Below, piece after piece: positions 17,541 to 25,797 of a stretch of DNA of 64,000 nt (position 1 is the first letter of the stretch; each line of letters opens with the position of its first letter). The notes below the pieces were generated by a model. It saw nothing but the letters and a program-made list of their open reading frames with translations, was not told the DNA's origin and made no database searches. Source of the stretch: Tunturiibacter empetritectus (GTDB lineage: Bacteria > Acidobacteriota > Terriglobia > Terriglobales > Acidobacteriaceae); contig NZ_JACCCU010000001.1 of NCBI RefSeq assembly GCF_013410875.1, positions 1,178,001 through 1,242,000 on the forward strand, written 5' to 3'. The position numbers and the translations under genes were made by a program.

Positions 17541-18128
17541 ATGGGAAAAGGGGAGTTAACGCGGCAGAGGATTATCGAGGAGGCGGCGCCGATCTTTAAT
17601 CAGCGGGGGTTTGCCGGATGCTCGATGCAGGATGTGCTGGATGCTACGGGGCTGGAGAAGGGTGGGGTGTACCGTCACTTCGAGAGCAAGGAGGAGCTGG
17701 CGGCGGAGGCGTTTCGGTATGCGTGGGGGCGGGTGGCGAAGGCGCGGCGGGAAGGGCAAGACGCGATTCCGGGTTCGGTGGAGAAGCTGAGGTACTCGGT
17801 GAGGCGGTTTGCGGAGACTCCGGGGATTTTTCCGGGGGGGTGTCCGCTGATGAATACGGCGATCGATGCGGATGATGGGAATCCGCTGCTGCGGAGTTTG
17901 GTTTGTGCGGCGATGAAGGAGTGGAAGGCTCGGCTGGCGAGCATTGTGGAGGCTGGGATTGCGGCGGGGGAGATTCGGGGTGAGGTTCAGCCTCGGCGGG
18001 TTGCGAACGTGATCATTGCGACGTTGGAAGGCGCATTGATGATCAGCCGTCTGGAGGGGAACCGGGTGGCGGTACAAGACGCGAGGGACGGGCTTGAGAT
18101 CATGCTGGGTCAGATTGTGGCGGCTTGA
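17541..18128 (+). CDS. TetR/AcrR family regulator of the adjacent efflux pump
   Basis: Protein of 195 residues. The ATG at 17541 is chosen because the TetR domain begins at once (GELTRQRIIEEAAPIFNQRG) and GTGAGG lies about ten bases upstream; the open frame extends 60 codons further without meaning. The helix-turn-helix SMQDVLDATGLEKGGVYRHF followed by ESKEELAAEAF is canonical. The effector half includes GGCPLMNTAIDADDGNP, similar to the YcdC/TetR_C subset that often controls efflux genes. Divergence from a DHA2 pump implies local repression relieved by a pump substrate; that link is contextual inference. Confidence 0.88.
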   Translation: MGKGELTRQRIIEEAAPIFNQRGFAGCSMQDVLDATGLEKGGVYRHFESKEELAAEAFRYAWGRVAKARREGQDAIPGSVEKLRYSVRRFAETPGIFPGGCPLMNTAIDADDGNPLLRSLVCAAMKEWKARLASIVEAGIAAGEIRGEVQPRRVANVIIATLEGALMISRLEGNRVAVQDARDGLEIMLGQIVAA

Positions 18129-18147
18129 TAGGGCGATGCGAGACACG

Positions 18148-18179
18148 AAAAATCCCCGATTGAATCTCGGGGATTTTTT
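18148..18179. terminator. Rho-independent terminator after the TetR gene
   Basis: AAATCCCCGA pairs with TCGGGGATTT around a short loop and ends in TTTTTT, 20 bases past the TetR stop codon. The A-run on the left side could also let it serve the convergent FG-GAP gene. Confidence 0.85.
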
Positions 18180-18231
18180 GTTGGTGGAGGTTTGGTGGCG
18201 ACTTTATTCTTCGCTGTCGATCAGCTGCCGG

Positions 18232-21200
18232 TTATTGGACCGTCACCTGGAAGTTGATGGCGTGTGAAAGGTTGCCGGAGGAGTCTGTCGTGGTCAGGGT
18301 GACGGTCTGGACACCTACTGGGGTGCCCGGATTGGTGGGAGGGTTAGAGGGTGAGGAAGAACTGCAGCCTGAGAACGACAGCAGACCAGCGGCCAACAAG
18401 AGTGTGAGCAGGCTTGCGCGTGCGAGACGGCGATTGAGTCTGAAGATCCGGCGCGGGGTGAGGGTCAGGAAGAGAAGACTGGCCCAGGCGATCCCTTGCA
18501 GCGGACCGGATAGGTTACGCAGGAAGGCAGTCGGTGGTGCGGTTGTCGTGATGGTTAGAGTGGAGGTTGCCGAGCCGGTGGACGGCGTTATGGAGGATGG
18601 AGCGAAGTTGCAGGTCACTCCGGTGGGCAGGGTACCACAGGAGAACTTGACCGTGCCCGTGTAGCCACCCACAGGGGTAACGGTGAGGGTGGTGGTGGCG
18701 GATTGTCCGGCCTTGATGGTTGCGGAGGACGGGGAGGCGGTGACGGTATAGTCCGGAGCGGGGATGGTGACGGTGACCGGTGCGGAGACGCTGCTCAGGT
18801 TGGCAATGTCGCCTGCGTAGCTTGCTGTGACGGTGTAAATGCCAGCGGCTGTGAAGGTGAAGGGCAGGACTGCTACTCCGTTGGTCACAGGAGCTGTGCC
18901 AAGGATCGCGGTTGCGGAGGCAAAGGTTACCGTTCCGGTCGGATTGAGTCCTGAGACGGATGCGGTGAGGGTGAGCTGTTGGTTCGTTCCGGCGCTCGCC
19001 GCAGAGACGGAGAGAGTGGTCGTCGAGCTTACCGGAGCGACGACGATCGAAACTGCGTTTGAGGAGCTTGATGTGTTGTTGGTGTCTCCGGCGTAGTTGG
19101 CGATGACGGGGTAAGTGCTTGCCGTCGCGAAGGACGTGGCGAGTGTGGCACTTCCGTTGATAATGGACGCTGTTCCGAGTGCTTTGCCATTGCTGGCGAA
19201 GGAGACTGTGCCAGTTGGTGTGGCTCCTGTGACCGTGGCGGTAAACGTGAGTTGCTGACCGGGTGCTGCGCTGTTAGCTGAGGCCGCGAGTGTGGTTTTG
19301 GAGGGAAGTAGTGCTGGAGGAGTCGACGCAGGGTTGAGTTGGTTCAGGAGCGAGTACACGGCTTGGCCAAGCGAGTATGCTTGGCCACTGAAACTGAGGT
19401 AATCCAATTTGTTGTCGCCTGGCAGGTTTGGCGCCTGATTATTCAACCGGGCGAGTTGACCGAGAGGACCGACATTGACAGGATAGGTGTTCGGGTCAGC
19501 AGTGAAGTTGCCTTTACCATCTCCGAAATAAATGGTGACAGATGAATTTAGGCCACCTGTCGCAGGGTTGAGCAGATCGAGGTGTCCGTCTCCGTTGAGG
19601 TCGCCGACCGCTGTGCCAAAGCCAGCTTTTGTAAAGAAGGGCGTCGTCTGAAAGGTTCCGTCACCGTTTCCGGCATAGATCCCGCCTCCGGCAAGCAGGT
19701 CGGGGATCCCATCCCCGTTCAGATCGCTTGTAACAACCCCTCCAGTGGGCCAGGGCTGTTCCTGGAAGGTGCCATCACCATTTCCCAAACTGAGGGTATT
19801 GCCGCCAATGATATCGAGCTTCCCGTCGTTATTCACGTCTACGACTTGTCCAAGAGTGGATTGATCGTACCCGACCGGGGGTGCCGAAACCGCTATGGGA
19901 GCGGCGAAGGTTCCGTCTCCCTTGCCTGCAAAAAAGAAAGTTCCTGTGGGAAAAGCGGGGTTCTCGTGGGCGTCGAGTCCGCCGTAAGGTACAAGAAGGT
20001 CGAGCTTGCCGTCGCCGTTGAAATCGCCGACTGCAGGTGTGCCTGCCCCATAGAAGCTCAGAGCTGCTGGGGCGGGACTCGCCTTGAAGGTGCCGTCGCC
20101 GTTACCGCTGTAAAAAAACATCTGTGCGTTTGCGGTAATGACTTCCCCATGGGAGTCAAGTGATCCGGGCAGGATGATGATCGCGTCCGGCTTGCCGTCG
20201 CCATCGAAATCTCCTGTGACGATGACTGGCGGGTTCTTTATATATTGCGGCGGTTGGGTGCTCCCGGTATTTTGCGTGGTGACCGCGAACCTCCCGTTTC
20301 CGCGCCCCAAGGCGGCTATCAAATTTCCGCCAAAGTCAACACCGAGCACATCGGTGAGGCCATCTCCGTTAAGATCCGCAGTGATAGGAGTTCCGATTTG
20401 TTGTGTCGATGTCGATGCGTACGGCAGAACGGTCGCTGGGGATGCTTGAAAGGTGCCGTTTCCGTTGCCGACAGCGGTTACCGATTCTACATTTGACTGA
20501 AAGTAGAGGTTGATATTGCCGTTGGCTCCCGACAAGGCTACGGCATAGGTGGACAAGCTATAGCTCTCTCCCATGGAGAGGCCACCATTCCCGTCATTGA
20601 TAGCGATGGAGGTAACACCGCCGACCAGGGCGAAGTTCGTGACGCTGCTCGTAGTTGTGTTCTGGAAGGGAACGATCTGCGCATAATTCATGGACGGGTT
20701 GAGAGCAAGGGTCGCGCCAGTCGTAAAGTTTTTACTTGGATCCCCAAGTAAAATCTGAAGTGATATGGCAGGAGCTGACGGGTCCTGGCTCTGTGGGTCC
20801 GAGCTGAGATATGCAACATCTGCCAGTCCGTCTCGGTTGAAATCTCCAGTGACGAAACTCTGGCCTATTGAATTTGTAGCGACGCTCGCGGTTATAAGCT
20901 GTGGAGAGTTTAATGTCCCATCTCCCTTGCCGTAGTAGACCGCTAGTTGCGCATTGCCTGCGATGATGTCCTGTTTGCCGTCACCGTTGAAGTCACCGGC
21001 GCCGATGAACCTGAAGGTGACATTTGTTGGGGCGGAATATAAGACGGACGAAGAGAGCGATCCTGGTTTTCCGCTGCCTTGGTTCAGCAGTACACCAACT
21101 TCGTCGCTGTTCGCGATAACGGCAATATCAAGATAGCCGTCTCCATTCAGGTCGATGGCAATTACCTGGGTCAAGATGGGAGCAGCCGCGCCTGGAATTG

Positions 21201-21627
21201 TGACAGCGTAGTAGGACGCCGGTTGAAAGGTGCCGTCGCCGTTCCCGAGCAGCACGCCGATGTATCCACCTCCACACGAGAATGCGAGATCAAGCTTAGT
21301 GTCGTTGTTCAGATCTGACGCCAGAACATACTGCGGGGTGCATGACAGTGGGATGCTTGTAAGAGTTGGTGACGACGTCGGGCCGTTGTTCAGACTTATA
21401 CCCATGGCGTTGATGCCGTTGGACGTAGCTTCGTCGATTCGACCATCGCCGTTGAAGTCGCCCAGGGCCATATTGGGCTGCGGGGAAAGGGCAAAGTTAT
21501 ACGGAAGAACTGGGAAGATGGGAGTTTGAGTCTGAGCGATGGCGGGGAGGGTGAGGAGAATGGCGATCAGAGAGACGAGGAGCGATCGGGCTCCGGAGGG
21601 GGTCTTGCACCAAGGGGTCGCAGTCAT
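18232..21627 (-). CDS. Secreted FG-GAP/VCBS repeat protein with Ig-like domains
   Basis: Protein of 1131 residues with an N-terminal signal peptide (LLVSLIAILLTLPAIAQ). About eleven calcium-loop repeats of the DFNGDGKLDLLV type occur between about residues 55 and 700 (for example ALGDFNGDGRID, AIDLNGDGYLDIAV, TGDFDGDGKPDAII, VGDLNGDGHLDLLN), which should form an integrin-like beta propeller. Two bacterial Ig-like (BIG3) domains follow near 775 and 869 (PTGTVSFASNGKALGTA, PTGTVTFASATAILGTA), then a domain with GGYTGTVKFSC. Near the C-terminus are hydrophobic segments, including LLLAAGLLSFSGCSSSS, an internal lipobox-like string, then a further beta segment. A role in surface binding or sensing is plausible but unproven. 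Confidence 0.85.
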   Translation of the reverse strand: MTATPWCKTPSGARSLLVSLIAILLTLPAIAQTQTPIFPVLPYNFALSPQPNMALGDFNGDGRIDEATSNGINAMGISLNNGPTSSPTLTSIPLSCTPQYVLASDLNNDTKLDLAFSCGGGYIGVLLGNGDGTFQPASYYAVTIPGAAAPILTQVIAIDLNGDGYLDIAVIANSDEVGVLLNQGSGKPGSLSSSVLYSAPTNVTFRFIGAGDFNGDGKQDIIAGNAQLAVYYGKGDGTLNSPQLITASVATNSIGQSFVTGDFNRDGLADVAYLSSDPQSQDPSAPAISLQILLGDPSKNFTTGATLALNPSMNYAQIVPFQNTTTSSVTNFALVGGVTSIAINDGNGGLSMGESYSLSTYAVALSGANGNINLYFQSNVESVTAVGNGNGTFQASPATVLPYASTSTQQIGTPITADLNGDGLTDVLGVDFGGNLIAALGRGNGRFAVTTQNTGSTQPPQYIKNPPVIVTGDFDGDGKPDAIIILPGSLDSHGEVITANAQMFFYSGNGDGTFKASPAPAALSFYGAGTPAVGDFNGDGKLDLLVPYGGLDAHENPAFPTGTFFFAGKGDGTFAAPIAVSAPPVGYDQSTLGQVVDVNNDGKLDIIGGNTLSLGNGDGTFQEQPWPTGGVVTSDLNGDGIPDLLAGGGIYAGNGDGTFQTTPFFTKAGFGTAVGDLNGDGHLDLLNPATGGLNSSVTIYFGDGKGNFTADPNTYPVNVGPLGQLARLNNQAPNLPGDNKLDYLSFSGQAYSLGQAVYSLLNQLNPASTPPALLPSKTTLAASANSAAPGQQLTFTATVTGATPTGTVSFASNGKALGTASIINGSATLATSFATASTYPVIANYAGDTNNTSSSSNAVSIVVAPVSSTTTLSVSAASAGTNQQLTLTASVSGLNPTGTVTFASATAILGTAPVTNGVAVLPFTFTAAGIYTVTASYAGDIANLSSVSAPVTVTIPAPDYTVTASPSSATIKAGQSATTTLTVTPVGGYTGTVKFSCGTLPTGVTCNFAPSSITPSTGSATSTLTITTTAPPTAFLRNLSGPLQGIAWASLLFLTLTPRRIFRLNRRLARASLLTLLLAAGLLSFSGCSSSSPSNPPTNPGTPVGVQTVTLTTTDSSGNLSHAINFQVTVQ

Positions 21628-21894
21628 TGTGGCATGTCCTTCAAAAGATGCTCGGCGGGAACGGGTTTGTGAAGCTCGTACTGTGCGCTTTATGCGGCGT
21701 CATGCCGCCAAAAAGATTTATTTATGGCGACGAAATGTCACCCAGATAATACAGGAGCGGGGTTTGCGGTCGTTGAGAAATCTTATGACCTGTTTGGGGG
21801 ATAGTAACGTGTGTCCTTCGGAGACGCGTTTTGGATGTGGGAACGTCTAAGATGGACGAAGTAGCTTTGAGCGGAGACGGGTGCCGTAGGTTCT

Positions 21895-23094
21895 ATGACT
21901 GAGTTTGTGATCAAGCTGGCGGATGAGCGTGGACGGGTGATGGAGCAGAGCCATGCGGCGGCTACCGCGGAGGAGCTGAAGGCGCGGTTTACCCATGCAG
22001 GATACTTCGTGTATTCCGTCAAGGCGAAGAGTGCGCTCGGGGCTAGCAAGAAGAAGGTGAAGCTGGAGACGTTCCTGGTCTTCAATCAACAGTTTCTGAC
22101 GTTGATTAAGGCTGGGTTGCCGATTTTGGGGTCGCTGGAGCTGCTGGGCAAGAGGCAGAAGATTCCGCACTTTCGCGCGCAGCTGGAGGACGTGGCGGCG
22201 CGGGTGAAGACGGGGGAGTCGATCTCGCAGGCGTTTGAGGCGCAGGGCGGATTTCCGATTGTGTATACGACGACGCTGCTGGCGGGGGAGCGGTCGGGAA
22301 ATCTGGAAGAGGTGTTGCAGAGGTTTCTGGACTTTCAGCGTGTGTCGCTGACGTTCCGCAAGAAGCTGAAGGCGAGTTTGATCTATCCGGCGCTGCTGGT
22401 AGTGATGGTGATTGGGTTGTTTATCTTTCTGATCACGTTTGTGGTGCCGCGGTTTGCGCAGCTCTATGACCAGCTGGGGACGAAGCTGCCGGCGCTGACT
22501 ACGTTTCTGCTGGACCTGGGGCGGGAGGCGCAGGCTTACGGGATTTATGTTGCGGTGGTGGTGGGGGCGGTTGGATTTTTGCTTTATCGGTGGTCGAAGA
22601 CGGATGCTGGGGCGAGCCTGATCGATAAGATTCGGATCAAGCTGCCGGTGTTTGGCAGTGTATGGCTGAAGTATCAGGTGGGGTTGTTTTCGCGGACTCT
22701 GTCTACGCTGTTGACGGGTGGTTTGCCGTTGGTGCCTTCGCTTGAGACGGCGGCGAAGTCGATTGATTCGCGGCAGATTGCGAGTGCGGTTTACAAGTCG
22801 GTGGAGACGGTTCGCGAGGGCAAGGGCTTGTCGGTGAGCTTGCAGGCGACGAAGGTATTTCCGGAGCTGGCGATCGAGATGATCGAGGTGGGCGAGTCGA
22901 CTGGTGCGCTGCCGCAGATGTTGAACTCGGTGGCGGAGTTCTTTGAGGAGGATGTGCAGACTAATCTGACGGCGGCGATGAGTCTGATTGAGCCGCTGAT
23001 CTTGATCATGATGGGGCTGGTGGTGACGACGATTTTGATTGCGCTTTATCTGCCGATCTTCAGTTTGAGTGCGGGTGGTTCGGGCGGCCAGTAG
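21895..23094 (+). CDS. gspF: Type II secretion/type IV pilus inner-membrane platform protein (GspF/PilC family)
   Basis: Protein of 399 residues, the normal length of GspF/PilC. Two repeats of the T2SSF domain are visible. The first is about residues 60-180 (FNQQFLTLIKAGLPILGSLELL, GESISQAFEAQGGFPIVYTTTLLAGERSGNLEEVL). The second is about 260-385 (GLFSRTLSTLLTGGLPLVPSLETAA, FPELAIEMIEVGESTGALPQML). Three membrane helices sit at about 165-185, 220-235 and 370-390 (LILIMMGLVVTTILIALYLPIFSL). It organises the assembly ATPase beneath the pseudopilus. The ATPase and PilMNOP-like genes lie 2.7 kb downstream on the same strand, separated by unrelated genes. Confidence 0.93.
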   Translation: MTEFVIKLADERGRVMEQSHAAATAEELKARFTHAGYFVYSVKAKSALGASKKKVKLETFLVFNQQFLTLIKAGLPILGSLELLGKRQKIPHFRAQLEDVAARVKTGESISQAFEAQGGFPIVYTTTLLAGERSGNLEEVLQRFLDFQRVSLTFRKKLKASLIYPALLVVMVIGLFIFLITFVVPRFAQLYDQLGTKLPALTTFLLDLGREAQAYGIYVAVVVGAVGFLLYRWSKTDAGASLIDKIRIKLPVFGSVWLKYQVGLFSRTLSTLLTGGLPLVPSLETAAKSIDSRQIASAVYKSVETVREGKGLSVSLQATKVFPELAIEMIEVGESTGALPQMLNSVAEFFEEDVQTNLTAAMSLIEPLILIMMGLVVTTILIALYLPIFSLSAGGSGGQ

Positions 23095-23104
23095 ATGATC
23101 TTGG

Positions 23105-23272
23105 CCTTCCGGCCGGGACCGCTACGCGCGGGGCGGTCACTTCGTGACGGGTATACCTCCTTTGGATCGCTGCTCCCGGTGGTCGCTTGAAATCTATGTG
23201 CCGACCATCGGGAGGTCTAGGGCGAAGCCGGTATACACGTCACGAAGTGACCGCTGCCCGCGCAGGGCGCAC
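23105..23272. repeat. REP/BIME-like palindromic element, copy A (two arms)
   Basis: The left arm contains GCGGTCACTTCGTGAC then GGTATACC. The right arm is its inverted counterpart (GGTATAC, GTCACGAAGTGACCGC). Between them are GTGGTCG- and CCGACCATCGGGAGG-type boxes in opposite orientation. It lies just 3' of gspF. Related to the copies at 24796, 33223, 37773, 46623 and 56400. Confidence 0.75.
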
Positions 23273-23350
23273 CTGAAGGTACTTCGCTGCGTATTCTGGT
23301 TGCCCTCGCAAGTCTGCGCGGGGGTTTGTAGCTCAAGGATAGGAGGGCAT

Positions 23351-24022
23351 ATGAGCGCTAATGCTCCGGTAGAAGGGGTGGCTCGTGGTGTCTATCCTGC
23401 GTGGCTGAAGGTGGGCTTCTGGATCTGCGTTGTGATTGCGGTTGCGGTGGTGCTGCGTCGAGTGGCGGTGCTTGCTCATCCTGGGCAGGGTGGGTCTGGT
23501 GGATTGTCGCCTACGGCAGCCCTTGATGCAGTGTTTGCGTCGCACGCTGCTTTGACGCTGGCGCATATTGTTCCAGCGATGGCGTTTGTTCTGCTGAGTC
23601 CGTTGGTGTTGTTGCAACGACCGACGACGATGTGGGCGGAGCGGTTGTTCTTTCCGCTGGGAGCCTGGGTGGGAGTTACCGCGTATGCCATGAGCGCTTA
23701 TCCGGTAGGAGGGTGGGTGGAGCGGTCGGCGGTTCTGTTGTTCAATAGTCTCTTCCTGTTTTCGCTGCTGCGGGCCTTCGTGGCTGTGCGACGCGGCGAT
23801 GCGGTTGAACGGATGCGCTGGATGTTGCGGGCGGTTGCGATTCTTCTTGGTATTGCAACCACGCGGCCGGGGATGGGTGTGTTTTTTGCGACGAGCCGGT
23901 TGACGCATCTCGAGCCGGCGCAGTTCTTCGGCATTGCATTCTGGATTGGATTTTCGATCAACACGATTGCTATCGAACTGTGGCTGCGCTCGAGGGGCAA
24001 TCGGCTTCCTGTTGCAGGTTAG
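23351..24022 (+). CDS. DUF2306-like polytopic membrane protein
   Basis: Protein of 223 residues. The ATG at 23351 directly follows a perfect AGGAGG at suitable spacing; the frame is open further upstream only through the palindromic repeat. Roughly six membrane helices are visible. ASHAALTLAHIVPAMAFVLLSPLVLLQR matches the H...H-containing core of the DUF2306 membrane family, which has no known biochemical role. A charged loop (VRRGDAVERMRWMLRAVA) lies between later helices. It separates gspF from the rest of the secretion genes but shows no link to secretion. Assignment to DUF2306 is from recalled pattern, not a search. Confidence 0.65.
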   Translation: MSANAPVEGVARGVYPAWLKVGFWICVVIAVAVVLRRVAVLAHPGQGGSGGLSPTAALDAVFASHAALTLAHIVPAMAFVLLSPLVLLQRPTTMWAERLFFPLGAWVGVTAYAMSAYPVGGWVERSAVLLFNSLFLFSLLRAFVAVRRGDAVERMRWMLRAVAILLGIATTRPGMGVFFATSRLTHLEPAQFFGIAFWIGFSINTIAIELWLRSRGNRLPVAG

Positions 24023-24121
24023 AGATTGATTCGGGCTGATCTTCCGTTGATTCAAGAGATTCGGGTGGATTCGGGGGAGAGGTTACAATTCGTCAAGCTT
24101 GGACGGGTGGAGGAGTTGACT

Positions 24122-24787
24122 GTGATCTCTCGGCGTTGGGTGTTGCGAGGCGTGGCGGCGGTGGCTCCGCTGATGTTGCTGAGTGGGTGTACGAGCTCGT
24201 ACTACAAGGCGATGAAGACGTTTGGCAAAGAGAAGCGGGACATTTTGGTGTCGCGCGTGAAGGACTCGAAGAAGGATCAACAGCAGGCGAAGGAACAGAT
24301 CAAGACGACGATGGAGTCGTTCCAGGCGTTGACCGGGTTTCAGGGTGGGTCGCTCGAGAAGAACTACAAGAAGTTGAATGGAGAGTATGAAAAGGCTGCG
24401 GATAGTGCGCAGAAGTTGCATAACCGCATCGACTCGATCGATCAGGTTTCGGGGGATCTCTTCAAGGAGTGGCAGAAGGAGATCGATGGGATGGAGAACA
24501 AGAAGCTGAAGGCGCAGTCGGCGGTGATGCTACGGCAGTCGCGGCTGAGTGAGGCGGGGTATATCAAGTCGATGCGGCAGACGGAGGCGCGGATGACGCC
24601 GGTGATTACGGCGTTTCGGGATCAGGTGACGTTTTTGAAGCACAATTTGAATGCGCGGGCGATTGGGTCGTTGAAGGGGACTTCGGCTCAGATGTCGACG
24701 GATGTAGATGTGCTGATGGTGAGTCTGGATGCGTCGATTGCGCAGGCGGATACGTTGATTAATTCTTTGAATGCGGATCAGCCTTAA
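24122..24787 (+). CDS. DUF2959-family lipoprotein
   Basis: Protein of 221 residues starting at GTG 24122, with GGAGGAG about ten bases upstream. The N-terminus SRRWVLRGVAAVAPLMLLSGC has a lipobox ending in Cys at about residue 22. The mature part is almost all charged helix (SYYKAMKTFGKEKRDILVSR, IKTTMESFQALTGFQGGSLE, FLKHNLNARAIGSL), matching the DUF2959 pattern in length and landmarks, notably the KRDIL and LKHNLNA motifs. It is predicted to be a periplasmic, coiled-coil-rich envelope lipoprotein of unknown role. Confidence 0.8.
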   Translation: MISRRWVLRGVAAVAPLMLLSGCTSSYYKAMKTFGKEKRDILVSRVKDSKKDQQQAKEQIKTTMESFQALTGFQGGSLEKNYKKLNGEYEKAADSAQKLHNRIDSIDQVSGDLFKEWQKEIDGMENKKLKAQSAVMLRQSRLSEAGYIKSMRQTEARMTPVITAFRDQVTFLKHNLNARAIGSLKGTSAQMSTDVDVLMVSLDASIAQADTLINSLNADQP

Positions 24788-24795
24788 AAGATGAT

Positions 24796-24988
24796 GTCCT
24801 GCCGGACGGGCCCACTGCGCGTGGGGCGGTCACTTCGTGACTTGTATACCGGTCCTGGCAGGATCATCAGCATGGGGGCCTCGCGATGCTCGGCGTCATC
24901 TTCCTTCCGACCAACGGGAGGAGCAACCGAAGGGGTACACGCGTCATGAAGTGACCGCTCTCCGCGTAGGAGGCCCGTCCGGCAGGAC
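24796..24988. repeat. REP/BIME-like palindromic element, copy B (most complete)
   Basis: An inverted repeat of about 55-base arms: GTCCTGCCGGACGGGCCC at the left edge is mirrored by GGCCCGTCCGGCAGGAC at the right edge. Inside both arms is GCGGTCACTTCGTGAC or its complement and a GTATACC-like box; the centre holds CCGACCAACGGGAGG. It sits between the convergent DUF2959 and HdeD genes. Confidence 0.85.
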
Positions 24989-24996
24989 GCTATCTT

Positions 24997-25560
24997 TTAG
25001 AGGCTTTGATTAAGCGCGCGTTTGGCAGCGAGCGAGAGCATGAGGCGCGAGAAGCCGCTAAAGATCATGCTGATGCCGACCAGCGTTCCAATGACCCAGA
25101 CCGTGCTCGCAGGCCACGAGCGCCAGATCATGATGGCGAGGATCAGCGTGATGACGCCGTCGAACAACAGCCAGCTCGCTCCGTGGCGGGGGCGAAGCTG
25201 GAACGACTGGATGATCTCCACGATTCCTTCGAAGACCAGGTAGACGGCAAGGATCAGCGTGAGGACGATGAGCGCGTCGAGTGGGTGCAGCAGAAGATAG
25301 ATTCCGGTGAAGAGGTAGATGGCGCCGACGAGCAGCTCCCAGAGCACGCCGCCGGTGGTATGGGTCTTGAAGGCGAAGACGAAGTGGGTGATTCCGCTGA
25401 TGATCATGGCCCACGCGAAGATGAGGGTGACCGCGAGGCCGGAAAATGGCGGAACGAGGATCGCGAAGAGGCCGGCCAGGATCAGCAGAATACTGAGGGC
25501 GATGGACCAGTTGATGGCTTTTGGAGCGAGAGCGGAGAGGGTCGGCGGGTAGGTACTCAT
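24997..25560 (-). CDS. HdeD-like acid-resistance family membrane protein
   Basis: Protein of 187 residues. The ATG at 25560 follows GGAGGACTACTCT, a strong ribosome-binding site; a much longer open frame upstream is a shadow of the gspE gene. Six membrane helices arranged as pairs are visible (WSIALSILLILAGLFAILVP, GLAVTLIFAWAMIISGITHF, VLWELLVGAIYLFTGIYLLL, VLTLILAVYLVFEGIVEII, WLLFDGVITLILAIMIW, WVIGTLVGISMIFSGFSRLM). This helix-pair repeat and the short loops match the HdeD/DUF308 family. The role of HdeD outside enterobacteria is unclear. Confidence 0.85.
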   Translation of the reverse strand: MSTYPPTLSALAPKAINWSIALSILLILAGLFAILVPPFSGLAVTLIFAWAMIISGITHFVFAFKTHTTGGVLWELLVGAIYLFTGIYLLLHPLDALIVLTLILAVYLVFEGIVEIIQSFQLRPRHGASWLLFDGVITLILAIMIWRSWPASTVWVIGTLVGISMIFSGFSRLMLSLAAKRALNQSL

Positions 25561-25797
25561 AGAGTAGTCCTCCAAAAGACGTAGGTTGCTGAGCCCAAAC
25601 GTAGTTGGGCGGAGGATACCATAAGAGGTGATTCTGCTGAATAATAGAAGACTGGACGACAGTTTTCGTCTTCGACGAGTCCTGGATTTTGAGCAAAGTT
25701 TTCGTAGAAACGGTTCGCGTAGAAAAAGCCGTTTGAACACACTGTGAATGACGCGAAGGTGTGAGTGACGGTTAGTTACAAAGGGAGTCTTACGGAT

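Noticed and set aside
18172-18200. GTTGGTGGAGGTTTGGTGGC after a terminator, looking like a third copy of the 140-bp repeat
   Set aside because: The similarity is limited to GGTGG-like words; the ordered blocks and the CGAAAAATACG end are missing.
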